DNA of 64,000 nucleotides from Caldimonas tepidiphila (GTDB taxonomy: Bacteria > Pseudomonadota > Gammaproteobacteria > Burkholderiales > Burkholderiaceae_C), in NCBI RefSeq assembly GCF_003569765.1, contig NZ_QXMG01000028.1, forward strand, positions 1-64,000, in the 5' to 3' direction. The translations under genes were made by a program, and so were the position numbers. Below are positions 1 to 7,384 of this stretch, piece by piece. The first letter of the stretch is position 1; every line of letters starts with the position of its first letter. Under the pieces are notes generated by a model that was not told where the DNA came from, did not search any database, and was given only the letters and a program-made list of their open reading frames with translations.

Positions 1-1214
1 GTGTTCTTGAGCTCCAGGATCTCGCCCTTGACGTCCACCGTGATCTTCTTGGACAGGTCCCCGGCGGCCACCGCCGTCGTCACCTCGGCGATGTTGCGCA
101 CCTGGCTGGTCAGGTTGCCGGCCATATCGGCCTGGCCGCCGAGCTTGCCCTCGGTGCCCACTTCCCGGGCCACGCGGGTGACCTCTGCGGCGAAGGAGCG
201 CAGCTGGTCCACCAGCGTGTTGACGGTGTTCTTCAGCTCCAGGATCTCGCCCTTGCCGTCCACCGTGATCTTCTTGGACAGGTCGCCCGCGGCCACCGCC
301 TTCGTCACGTCGGCGATGTTGCGCACCTGGCTGGTCAGGTTGCCCGCCATCGAGTTCACCGAGTCGGTCAGGTCCTTCCAGGTGCCGGAGACGCCCTCCA
401 CGCGCGCCTGGCCGCCCAGGATGCCCTCGGTGCCCACCTCGCGCGCCACGCGCGTCACCTCGGACGCGAAGGAGCGCAGCTGGTCCACCATCGTGTTGAT
501 CGTGTTCTTCAGCGTCAGGAACTCGCCCTTGACGTCCACCTCGATCTTCTTGGACAGGTCGCCCTTGGCCACCGCGGTAGTCACGTCGGCGATGTTGCGC
601 ACCTGCGAGGTCAGGTTCGAGGCCATCGAGTTGACCGAGTCGGTCAGGTCCTTCCAGGTGCCGGCCACGCCCTTCACGGTGGCCTGGCCGCCGAGCTTGC
701 CCTCGGTGCCCACTTCGCGCGCCACGCGCGTGACCTCCGCGGAGAAGTCGCCGAGCTGCTCGACCATCGTGTTGATGGTCTTGGCGGTACGCAGGAACTC
801 GCCCTGCAGCGGCCGGCCCTCGACCTCGAGCGCCATGCTCTTGGAGAGGTCGCCCTGCGCCACGGCGCCGATCACGCGCGCCACTTCGGAAGTGGGGTGC
901 ACCAGGTCATCGATCAGCGAGTTGATGCTGTCGACGGATTCGGCCCAGAAACCACGGGGTGCACGCAGTGCGGCGCGCTGCTTGAGCTTGCCTTCCTTGC
1001 CGACCACCTGGCGTAGCCGCGCGAGCTCCTGCGCCATGTCGGCGTTCTGCTCGACGACCTGGTTGAAGACCTCGGCCACCCGTCCCGCCAGCCCGGACCA
1101 GTGAAGCGGCAACCGCACGTCGGCCCGGCCATCGCGCAGCGAGGTCAATGCGCACAGCAGCGCGGCCAGTTCGTCGGCCGGTGCCAGCACGGGATGATCT
1201 TCGATGACGTTCAT
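1..1214 (-). CDS. Tandem-HAMP sensor histidine kinase, N-terminal part (cut by window edge)
   Basis: This is the first ~404 residues of a cytoplasmic signalling kinase; the catalytic part lies off the left edge. No membrane segment or signal peptide precedes the repeats. The visible protein is a chain of near-identical HAMP-type repeats, each with a GDLSKK core followed by [16 protein letters not shown]-like and [13 protein letters not shown] segments. The GDLSK cores are spaced 97, 92 and then only 75 residues apart. This architecture matches group III (Nik1/Os-1-like) kinases and bacterial homologues, which sense osmotic or envelope-related cues through HAMP stacks. The ATG at 1214 is preceded by a good ribosome site (ACAGGGAG, about 8 nt away). 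The short last repeat lacks 17 residues relative to its neighbours. Which C-terminal domains follow (HisKA, HATPase, receivers) cannot be seen. Repeat identity is certain; the kinase assignment is inferred from the family. Confidence 0.82.
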   Translation of the reverse strand, partial: MNVIEDHPVLAPADELAALLCALTSLRDGRADVRLPLHWSGLAGRVAEVFNQVVEQNADMAQELARLRQVVGKEGKLKQRAALRAPRGFWAESVDSINSLIDDLVHPTSEVARVIGAVAQGDLSKSMALEVEGRPLQGEFLRTAKTINTMVEQLGDFSAEVTRVAREVGTEGKLGGQATVKGVAGTWKDLTDSVNSMASNLTSQVRNIADVTTAVAKGDLSKKIEVDVKGEFLTLKNTINTMVDQLRSFASEVTRVAREVGTEGILGGQARVEGVSGTWKDLTDSVNSMAGNLTSQVRNIADVTKAVAAGDLSKKITVDGKGEILELKNTVNTLVDQLRSFAAEVTRVAREVGTEGKLGGQADMAGNLTSQVRNIAEVTTAVAAGDLSKKITVDVKGEILELKN

Positions 1215-1923
1215 GGTGCTCCCTGTCAAAGTCGTGGGCGCACGACACCGCATTCCAGCGACTGTGGAAACAGGGAGACAACAGGTTCGAGACGCCGCGA
1301 ACCCGCGCAAGCAGGGCAACGACGCAGCAGGATCCGTCGTCTTCGCGGTAATTTCTGCCGTCCGGCTTACCGGTTCGACGCCGCCAAACGTCTCGACGCC
1401 CCCTCTCCTCCCGGCGCGGCGCGCGCATGCCGCTTTCGAGCGGCGGAGGGGGATAGCAAGTGGTGTGCCGTTGTGGAGCAAGCCAGGTTTCCCTGCTGGC
1501 TCCAAAGGACGGGAGCGCGCGGCAGGGAGGCTGTCGCGAGGCCCGCAAGCATTTCCCGCTCGCCCATCGGCTGCCGACCTACTCTCCAACCAACAATCCA
1601 ATCTTTTCAGGTAGTAGTCGTAGTGGATGCGGCCCTTTCCTGTGGACAAGTGGATTTTCTTTTGTTTATCAACAACTTACGTGGCCGCAGGCCTGTGCAG
1701 CCGGGCCTTGCGGCAGGAACGCGGAACGAGAACAACTCGCCCGCATCGGCTTTTCCTGTGGATAACTGCCCGGTTGTCCGGGATCTGTCCACAGACTTGT
1801 CCCGGGGGCACTTCACGATCCGGGATTCCGGGGAGGGGCGAAGAGGTTTCGGCGGGAAAGAGGCAGCGGTGAGGAGCCCGAGGCAACTGCTTTTCACGCA
1901 GGCAGCATTCAGATGCTGCCCCT
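1215..1923. other. Gene-free stretch of 709 bp with local AT-rich patch
   Basis: Between the HAMP-kinase start and the stop of the next gene I see no convincing reading frame; the frames that exist are short and look like no family I know. The stretch contains the upstream region of the HAMP kinase at its left end and, around 1640-1800, several DnaA-box-like sequences beside a pyrimidine-rich, lower-GC segment. No rRNA, tRNA or familiar small-RNA shape was recognised. Confidence 0.6.
1641..1794. promoter_or_regulatory. Cluster of DnaA-box-like sites
   Basis: One exact consensus DnaA box is present: TGTGGATAA at 1757-1765 (TTATCCACA on the minus strand). Around it are TGTGGACAA at 1641-1649 (one mismatch), TTATCAACA at 1666-1674 (one mismatch) and CTGTCCACA at 1785-1793 (two mismatches). 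The first and third sit in a shared 11-base context, TTTCCTGTGGA. A T-rich stretch at 1651-1675 lies between boxes. Such spacing resembles part of an origin or a DnaA-titration or regulatory site, but no dnaA, dnaN, rpmH, parA or gidA gene is next to it. The boxes are seen; any function is inferred. Confidence 0.45.
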
Positions 1924-2649
1924 TCAAGCGTACGCCCCTGAAAAGTTCTCCCGCACATCGGCGATGATTTCCTGGAAGTACCACTTGATCTTGGTTGCAC
2001 CTTTAGGTCGGATGGTCCTGGGATGCCAAGTGCGGTAGCACCGGATGCGTCCGATGTTGAATCTCCATAGCGCTCGGGGCTCAATCACAACATCGGTCTT
2101 GTACTCCGGGAAGTACCTCTTAATGAGGTGATCGTAGTTCGGCCCGCACGCGAAGATGATGACGTCGGGCTGGAGGAGTTCGACCTCGTAGCGGAAAAGC
2201 TTATCGGAGAAAGCGTCCAGATGGTCCGAATATTTCCTGGAATTCCTTGAGCGTCCTGCGCCTCGGTCCACGTCCATCCTCTGAAGGTTGCTCCAGACGA
2301 TTGAGCCCCGGATTCCTCCCCCCAGCTTCTGCTCGACGAGGCGGTACTTCTTGAGGAAAGCACTACGCCACCTCGGCATCCGCATCAATCTCGCGTAGTT
2401 CTCCAGCAGCGGGATGAGCGGCTCCTCTTTCTGGAGCGTGCTCCCCAGCTTCCCGACCCATCCGGCTGTTTCCTGTCCGACGAAGAGGATGCGTACCGGC
2501 GCCTTGAAGTACTCGTCAGAAATGTTCAGGAGGAAGGGGGAAGACAGCTTTGCCTGCTGCGCCTCCGTGAAGCCGCCGGCCTCCTTGAGTTCATGGAGGG
2601 CCTGCCGGTAGAAGGCATTGAGTTTTTCTTGGACTTCGCCCGCACTCAT
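1924..2649 (-). CDS. Uracil-DNA-glycosylase-like hypothetical protein
   Basis: A 241-residue protein of uncertain function. The start at 2649 is chosen because AGGGAG lies 7 nt upstream of that ATG; a longer frame reaching 2796 has no such support. Seen features recall the uracil-DNA glycosylase fold: an early ILFVGQETAGW segment in the place of the family's GxxPG-like loop, a central GSIVWSNLQRMD stretch, a hydrophobic strand PDVIIFACGPNYD, and a late TWHPR motif where family members carry a catalytic-loop HPS. No metal-binding cysteines or signal peptide. Base composition is clearly lower than the neighbours (32 of 60 bases are G/C at 2101-2160), suggesting recent acquisition. It sits with an HD-domain gene on the 3' side of tRNA-Phe. 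Fold assignment is moderate; enzyme activity is unknown, and it could be a non-catalytic or nucleotide-handling relative. Confidence 0.6.
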   Translation of the reverse strand: MSAGEVQEKLNAFYRQALHELKEAGGFTEAQQAKLSSPFLLNISDEYFKAPVRILFVGQETAGWVGKLGSTLQKEEPLIPLLENYARLMRMPRWRSAFLKKYRLVEQKLGGGIRGSIVWSNLQRMDVDRGAGRSRNSRKYSDHLDAFSDKLFRYEVELLQPDVIIFACGPNYDHLIKRYFPEYKTDVVIEPRALWRFNIGRIRCYRTWHPRTIRPKGATKIKWYFQEIIADVRENFSGAYA

Positions 2650-2830
2650 TCTTGACTCCCTGAGCGGCACATGCCGCACCGGGGAGCATCGCACACTTGT
2701 AAGCGCAGTTACAAATCCTGAGTACCCGGCCTCATCGTCCGCTTTGAGGGACCGCAGAAGCGCCCAGGACAAGCGCTCTGTATACCCTGCACACACCTCA
2801 GCAGGAGAAACGAAGAGGGAGCACAGAAAC

Positions 2831-3394
2831 TCAGCGTGCGAGGCGCTCCAACTGCCCTACTGTGTCGGTCAGAGCCCTTGCCATGGGGACAGCTCGCTCG
2901 CCGAAGATCCGCGCCAGCTCGGCGTAGTACCACAGCGTTCCCTCCCGACCGGCCGTGAAGCGGTCAAAGACGGCCGGGCCGATGCCCTGCAAATCCGACA
3001 AGATCGCTCGCGCGTTGCTGAGCTTGTCGCAGCCGGACACCAGCAGCACGTCGTCGCCGATCTCAGCCAGATGGGTGAGGTAGGCTCTCTTGCGCTCAAC
3101 CCACGGTGCCTTGGTGCCGTTCTCGTCGGGCATCCCGTCGGTGCAGCCGCGCACCAGCGCCAGCACTCTCCCGCCGAAGGCCGCCTCGATTTCAGGCTCG
3201 TACTGCGGCCCTCCGTCTTCCAGCACGTCATGCAGTAGGGCTGCGATCTGCTGATCCTCATCGCCGCCGTACTCGGCCACCAGGGCGGCCACGGCAACGG
3301 GATGCGTGATGTAGGGGATCGCAGTGCCCTTGCGACTCTGGCCCTCGTGGGCTCGCGCGGCCAGGGCAATGGCTTGGGTGTAGCGGGGGGTCAT
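2831..3394 (-). CDS. Stand-alone HD-domain hydrolase (RelA/SpoT hydrolase-like, Mesh1-like)
   Basis: A 187-residue protein consisting essentially of one HD phosphohydrolase domain. Seen motifs are an early HPVAVAALV segment, the metal-binding LLHDVLEDGG (about residue 55) and a later CDKLSNARAIL segment; together these match the hydrolase half of RelA/SpoT and the small Mesh1-type enzymes that remove pyrophosphate from (p)ppGpp. There is no synthetase, TGS or ACT domain. The start at 3394 is strongly supported by GAGGAGG five nt upstream. It lies downstream of tRNA-Phe on the same strand and upstream of the glycosylase-like gene, with a 181-bp gap between the two. Substrate is inferred only; related small HD proteins also act on other nucleotides or NADPH. 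Confidence 0.78.
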   Translation of the reverse strand: MTPRYTQAIALAARAHEGQSRKGTAIPYITHPVAVAALVAEYGGDEDQQIAALLHDVLEDGGPQYEPEIEAAFGGRVLALVRGCTDGMPDENGTKAPWVERKRAYLTHLAEIGDDVLLVSGCDKLSNARAILSDLQGIGPAVFDRFTAGREGTLWYYAELARIFGERAVPMARALTDTVGQLERLAR

Positions 3395-3505
3395 GTTCCT
3401 CCTCGGGGATCGTCCCAGGCAGTTTGCCTGCACGACAAGCTCCGTCGCGGCATCGCCGGGCTGGGCAGTCGGCTCTGAAACGAACTTGGAGAGTTCTGGC
3501 CGGAC

Positions 3506-3527
3506 GGGAGGGAGGGAGGGAGGGAGG
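3506..3527 (+). repeat. (GGGA)5 microsatellite, potential G-quadruplex
   Basis: Five GGGA units followed by GG. Five G-triplets separated by single A loops are enough for a compact intramolecular quadruplex. It lies between the tRNA-Phe terminator and the HD-domain gene, about 110 bp upstream of that gene's start, with the G-rich strand opposite to the gene's coding strand. Tract length may vary between isolates by slippage. Confidence 0.85.
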
Positions 3528-3597
3528 AAACCGGAAGCTCCGGGGCAGAACCGGAGCGTCCCGGAAATGGACCAGACACGCGGACTTCCGGACGCAC

Positions 3598-3630
3598 AAA
3601 GCAAAACGCCAACCCGTGTAGGTTGGCGTT
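3598..3630 (-). terminator. Rho-independent terminator of tRNA-Phe
   Basis: A perfect 10-bp stem (AACGCCAACC at 3605-3614 with GGTTGGCGTT at 3621-3630) encloses a 6-nt loop. On the minus strand it is followed by a T-rich tail (TTTTGCTTTG). It starts about 17 bp after the tRNA 3' end, in the right orientation to end tRNA-Phe transcription before the HD-domain gene. Confidence 0.85.
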
Positions 3631-3646
3631 AATGCTAGGAAATTCC

Positions 3647-3722
3647 TGGTGGCCAAGGGCGGAATCGAACCACCGACACGCGGATTTTCAATCCGCTGCT
3701 CTACCAACTGAGCTACTTGGCC
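3647..3722 (-). tRNA. tRNA-Phe (anticodon GAA)
   Basis: 76 nt including an encoded CCA end. The acceptor stem pairs GGCCAAG (3722-3716) with CTTGGCC (3657-3651). The D arm contains AGCTCAGTTGGTAGAGC, the anticodon loop reads TTGAAAA with anticodon GAA, and the T arm contains GGTTCGATTCC. The anticodon region closely resembles E. coli tRNA-Phe. It lies 19 bp after the stop of the ntrX-like gene on the same strand, but has its own promoter and terminator. Its 3' end faces the lower-GC gene pair, the usual side for integration of mobile DNA; I found no repeated copy of the tRNA 3' end in the window. Confidence 0.97.
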
Positions 3723-3733
3723 GAAGAAGTGCA

Positions 3734-3763
3734 ACTATACATCAATTCCCGGCCGTGCGTCTA
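3734..3763 (-). promoter_or_regulatory. Promoter of tRNA-Phe
   Basis: On the minus strand TAGACG (3763-3758) and TATAGT (3739-3734) are separated by 18 bp, giving reasonable sigma70 -35 and -10 elements. The predicted start is about 5 bp before the tRNA 5' end. The -10 lies immediately after the ntrX-like stop codon and the -35 inside that gene. Confidence 0.6.
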
Positions 3764-4419
3764 GTCCTCGAGAAATCGACGCCCAGCTGCTTGAGCTTGC
3801 GGTACAGGTGCGTGCGCTCCAGCCCGGTCTTCTCGGCCACGCGCGTCATGCTGCCGTTCTCCTTGGCCAGGTGGTACTCGAAGTAGGCCTTCTCGAAGGC
3901 GTCGCGCGCCTCGCGCAGCGGGCGGTCGAGCCCGAAGCTCTGCTCGGGCTGCGGACCGAGCAGCGGCGCGAGGTCGGGCATCGTGGCGCCGCCCGGCAGC
4001 GCCGCCACCTCCACGGCCAGCTCGACCTCCCGCACCACCGGCGCGGGGCGGGTGCTCGGACGCGCCAGGCCCTGCTCCACCGCGCGCAGCAGCTTCTGCA
4101 GCGTCACCGGCTTCTCCAGGAAGGCGAGCGCGCCGTACTTCGTGGCCTCGACCGCGGTGTCGATCGTGCCGTGTCCGGACATCATGATGACGGGCATCGT
4201 CAGCTGCGCCGTGGCACCCCACTCCTTGAGCAGCGTGATGCCGTCCACGTCGGGCATCCAGATGTCCAGCAGCACCAAGTCGGGCCGCTGCCGCTCGCGG
4301 AAGGCGCGCGCCTGCGCGGCGTTCTCGGCCAGCTCGACCTGATGGCCTTCGTCGGAGAGGATCTCCGACAGCAGCGCGCGGATGCCGTGTTCGTCGTCTA
4401 CAACCAGTATCGTGGCCAT
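3742..4419 (-). CDS. NtrX-like response regulator without AAA+ domain
   Basis: A 225-residue partner of the NtrY-like kinase immediately upstream (6-bp gap). Residues 1-120 form a receiver domain: acidic DD near residue 9, phospho-acceptor Asp in LVLLDIWMPDVDG, conserved MMSGHG Ser/Gly and the Lys of LEKPV. After an Ala/Pro-rich linker, residues ~170-225 hold a Fis-type helix-turn-helix (MTRVAEKTGLERTHLYRKL). Full NtrX proteins carry a sigma54-activating AAA+ domain between these parts; here it is absent, as in the short form I recall from Burkholderiales. It therefore should bind DNA but cannot itself remodel sigma54 polymerase. The target genes are not evident. The last codons overlap the tRNA-Phe promoter. 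Confidence 0.85.
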   Translation of the reverse strand: MATILVVDDEHGIRALLSEILSDEGHQVELAENAAQARAFRERQRPDLVLLDIWMPDVDGITLLKEWGATAQLTMPVIMMSGHGTIDTAVEATKYGALAFLEKPVTLQKLLRAVEQGLARPSTRPAPVVREVELAVEVAALPGGATMPDLAPLLGPQPEQSFGLDRPLREARDAFEKAYFEYHLAKENGSMTRVAEKTGLERTHLYRKLKQLGVDFSRTRRTAGN

Positions 4420-4425
4420 GGGGCA

Positions 4426-6696
4426 TCAACCTTCTCGGCAAGCGGCGCCTTCGATTCCGGGCTCAGAGGGCGGTACGTGAGGAATGGCAAATTTTGAAAA
4501 TGATATAGAAACCTGCGCGCCCGCCGGCGCGGTGCCTTCGCCCTCGCCCAGGTTGCCGAGGCGGATGCGGGCAAAGTGCTCGTCGGCGATCTTCTTGACG
4601 ACGGCCAGCCCGAGCCCGGTGCCGCGCGTCTTGGTCGTGACGTAGGGCTCGAAGGCGCGCTTGAGCACCTTGTCGGAGAAGCCGGGGCCGTTGTCGCTCA
4701 GCACCAGCCTGACGGCGCGCGGCGCGCCGTCCTCGTGGCGCGCGACCTCGGTGCGCAGCAGCACATGGCCGTCGCTGCGCTCGGCCACCGCGTCGAGGGC
4801 GTTCTGGAGCAGATTGTGGATCACCTGGCGCAGCTGGCTGGCGTCGCCGAGCACCGGCGGGACGTCCGCCCCGGGCTCGAAGCGCAGCGTGCCCGCCTCC
4901 TGCGCCGCGCCGTAGAGGCCGAGCACCTCCAGCGCGAGCGCGTTGAGGTCCACCGGCTGCATCTGCGCCGAGGGCAGGCGCGCGTAGTCGCGGAACTCGT
5001 TGACGAGGCGCTGCATCGCACCGACCTGGCTGACGATGGTCGCCACCGAGCGCACCAGCATCTGGCGGTCGACGCCCTCGAGCTTGGCCTCGAGCTTGTG
5101 CTGCAGCCGCTCGGCCGAGAGCTGGATCGGCGTGAGCGGGTTCTTGATCTCGTGCGCGACGCGGCGCGCCACCTCGCTCCAGGCGAGCGAGCGCTGCGCG
5201 CTGACGACGCCGGAGATGTCGTCGAACACGATCAGCCGCGCGTCGCCGGGCAGCCAGGCACCGCGCACCAGCAGCGTGACCGGCTCGCGCTCGCCCTTCG
5301 CATCGGGCGGCGGCTGGAGCTGGAAGGACTGCTGCCACGGCTCGCTCGCGCCCTCCCCGCGGCCGGCGGCATGCTGCTCGAACTGTTGCGCGATCTCGGC
5401 GGCGAATTCGGCGAGCCCGGGCACCAGCGCGAGCGGGCGGCCGGCCCAGGCCGACAAGGGCAGGCGCAGGATGCGGGTGGCGCCGGGGTTGACCGACTCG
5501 ATCAGCCCGTCGCGGCTGAACACGATCACGCCGGCGGTCAGGTTGTCCAGGATGGTCTGCAGGTGGGTGCGCGCGGCGTCGAGCTCGACGAGGCTGCGCT
5601 GCGCGGTCGTGCGCGCCTCGGCGAGCTGCTCGGTCATCAGCGCGAACGAGCGCGTCAGGCCGCCGAGCTCGTCGCGCGACGCGAACACCTGGGTGGGGCG
5701 CAGGTCGCCGCGCGCGACCTGGCGCACGCCCTCGGCCAGCAGCAGCAGCGGCCGCGCCAGCTGGTTGCCGAGCACCACCGCGAGCAGCACCGCGCCGAAC
5801 ACCGCCAGGATCAGCGCCAGCGTCAGCGTGCCGATGTACATGCGCTTGAGCCCGTCGCGGGCGAGCGCGCGCTGCTGGTACTCGCGGTAGGCGTTCTGCA
5901 CCGCCAGCGCGTTGGCCGCCAGCGTCGGCGGCAGCGCCTGCGTGAACTGCAGGAAGCGGTCGCCCTCGGCGAGCGCGAAGCGGGAGGACGGCAGGTGCAC
6001 GAGGGCGCGGATGCGGGGCCTGCCGCCGTCCTCGTCGAGCCCCTCGATCTGCGCGACGACGCGCTGGCCGCGGGCCTCGCGCAGCTGGGCCGCGGAGGGC
6101 CGCTCGGGCGCGAAGCTCAGCCGGTTGACGCCGGCGGTGGCGAGCGTCTGGCCGCTGCCGCCGAACAGCGTCGCGTCCTGCGCGCCGAGTTGCTCGCGCA
6201 GGCGCTCGAGCACGAGCGGGTGCGCCGCGTCGCGGCTGTCGGGGAGCCGGTCCACGGCCTGGCGCGTCTTGGCGGCGAAGTCGTTGACGAGCGTGTCGAG
6301 CGTGACGCGGCCGAGGCTCAGCCCGGCGTCGAGCGCGCTCTCCATCTCGACGTCGAACCAGCTCTCGATCGAGCGCGACACGAACTGGTAGGACACGGTG
6401 TAGATCAGCAGCCCCGGCATCAGGCCGACCACTGCGAAGATGCCGGCGAGCTTGAGCAGCAGCCGGCTGCCGAACTTGCCCCGCCACACCCGCGCGAGCA
6501 GCCGCGCCGCGGCGATGCCGATGACGAGCACGAGCACCACCGCGACGCCGACGTTGACCCACAACAGCCACTCGTAGTGCTGCTCGTAGAGCTGCCGGTT
6601 GTTGGTGGCGATCGCCAGCAGGAAGGCCAGCACCAGGACACCGCCGGTGACGGCTACCAGCGAGATGATCCAGGCCCAGCGGGTCGCTTTGGTCAT
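4426..6696 (-). CDS. NtrY-like membrane sensor histidine kinase
   Basis: 756 residues. Two N-terminal transmembrane segments (about 8-30 and 43-66), a further segment near 90-110, a large extracytoplasmic loop (roughly 115-285), another membrane helix near 290-312 and a HAMP domain (LARPLLLLAEGVRQVARGDL) form the sensor part. A PAS domain (from about 375, TILDNLTAGVIVFSRDG) follows. The catalytic core shows the H box AHEIKNPLTPIQLSAERL and the ATP-binding N box (LLQNALDAV), DNGPGF and GTGLGLAVVKKI. The layout is that of NtrY, the kinase associated with nitrogen or redox/envelope sensing. It is third in the rsmB-DUF4390-ntrY-ntrX run, starting 33 bp after the DUF4390 stop. The phosphorylation target is presumably the adjacent regulator. 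Confidence 0.88.
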   Translation of the reverse strand: MTKATRWAWIISLVAVTGGVLVLAFLLAIATNNRQLYEQHYEWLLWVNVGVAVVLVLVIGIAAARLLARVWRGKFGSRLLLKLAGIFAVVGLMPGLLIYTVSYQFVSRSIESWFDVEMESALDAGLSLGRVTLDTLVNDFAAKTRQAVDRLPDSRDAAHPLVLERLREQLGAQDATLFGGSGQTLATAGVNRLSFAPERPSAAQLREARGQRVVAQIEGLDEDGGRPRIRALVHLPSSRFALAEGDRFLQFTQALPPTLAANALAVQNAYREYQQRALARDGLKRMYIGTLTLALILAVFGAVLLAVVLGNQLARPLLLLAEGVRQVARGDLRPTQVFASRDELGGLTRSFALMTEQLAEARTTAQRSLVELDAARTHLQTILDNLTAGVIVFSRDGLIESVNPGATRILRLPLSAWAGRPLALVPGLAEFAAEIAQQFEQHAAGRGEGASEPWQQSFQLQPPPDAKGEREPVTLLVRGAWLPGDARLIVFDDISGVVSAQRSLAWSEVARRVAHEIKNPLTPIQLSAERLQHKLEAKLEGVDRQMLVRSVATIVSQVGAMQRLVNEFRDYARLPSAQMQPVDLNALALEVLGLYGAAQEAGTLRFEPGADVPPVLGDASQLRQVIHNLLQNALDAVAERSDGHVLLRTEVARHEDGAPRAVRLVLSDNGPGFSDKVLKRAFEPYVTTKTRGTGLGLAVVKKIADEHFARIRLGNLGEGEGTAPAGAQVSISFSKFAIPHVPPSEPGIEGAACREG

Positions 6697-6729
6697 GGAA
6701 GGGAGGGCAGGAACAGGGGCGCCGCGCGC

Positions 6730-7359
6730 TCAGCGCGACACGTCTTGGAGCGGCACGGTCTCCGAGGCCTCGAGCTGCCAGTCCGCCTGGCCGCCGATGC
6801 CGATCTGGAAGGGACGCGGCAGTTGCGAGGTGTCGAGCCGGTAGTCGAGCTCGACGTAGTGGCGCTCGCCGCTCCTGATGCGCTCCGGCTCGGCGATCTT
6901 CCAGCCGATCGTACGATGGATTGCGCCGAGGGCCTCGGGCAGCGCGTCGTAGTTCTGCCCCAGGCTGCCGAAATTGACACGGTAACGGCGCGTCAGCGGC
7001 TGGTAGGACAGCCGCCAGGAGCGCATCGCGCCCGCCACCTGACGGTCGCGCCAGTACCAGCGCGAGCGGTAGACCCGCGCCTCGGCGACGAAGTACAGCG
7101 GCACGCCCTTGAGCAGTGCGTCCTCGACGACGCGCGGCAGCGCGAAGTGCGCCGCGAAGGACAGCTGCACGCCGTCCTCGCCGAGCAGCGCCCTCACCTC
7201 CCGCAGCTCCAGCGTCGCGGCGCGCACCGGCAGCGCGGCAAGAGCCGCCAGCAGCCACAGCGCCAGCAGGCGGGCGAGCCGCCCGCCGCCCGGGCCGCCC
7301 GCCCGACCGCACGCGGCAACGGGGGAAGGACGGCGGAAAACCCGGAAGGCGTGCTGCAA
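6730..7359 (-). CDS. DUF4390 exported protein
   Basis: About 209 residues. A hydrophobic signal (RLARLLALWLLAALAALPVRA) is followed by a mature domain with the family's features: an early strand (LEDGVQLS-like), PRVVEDALLKGVPLYF, a YRVNFGSLGQNYDALPEALGAI stretch (given here in outline only) and a beta-rich end. The function is unknown; the gene is regularly placed between rsmB and ntrY in Burkholderiales, hinting at envelope quality sensing with the NtrYX pair. There is no ATG between the rsmB stop and the signal peptide; I take a TTG at 7359, but an upstream start overlapping rsmB is possible. Family assignment is good; the start is uncertain. Confidence 0.75.
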   Translation of the reverse strand: MQHAFRVFRRPSPVAACGRAGGPGGGRLARLLALWLLAALAALPVRAATLELREVRALLGEDGVQLSFAAHFALPRVVEDALLKGVPLYFVAEARVYRSRWYWRDRQVAGAMRSWRLSYQPLTRRYRVNFGSLGQNYDALPEALGAIHRTIGWKIAEPERIRSGERHYVELDYRLDTSQLPRPFQIGIGGQADWQLEASETVPLQDVSR

Positions 7360-7384
7360 GGCGGGACTCTTCGTGAACGGAGCG

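Noticed and set aside
1-1104. Long open plus-strand frame with internal repeats
   Set aside because: It is the antisense shadow of the HAMP repeats; the minus-strand frame shows the conserved protein motifs and has a proper ribosome site.
1641-1794. Calling the DnaA-box cluster oriC outright
   Set aside because: No dnaA, dnaN, rpmH, gyrB or gid/par genes nearby and only one exact box; skew cannot be assessed from this window.
3637-3722. Integrative island with attachment sites at tRNA-Phe
   Set aside because: No second copy of the tRNA 3' end and no integrase gene in the window; only composition and position suggest transfer.
3258-3734. Frame reading VAQLVEQRIENPRVGGSIPPL
   Set aside because: This is the well-known false protein produced by reading through a tRNA gene (here tRNA-Phe) in the wrong way.
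4463-7312. Very long minus-strand frame of low-complexity Arg/Ala-rich protein
   Set aside because: Shadow of ntrY and DUF4390 in another frame; no domain, typical of 70% GC DNA.
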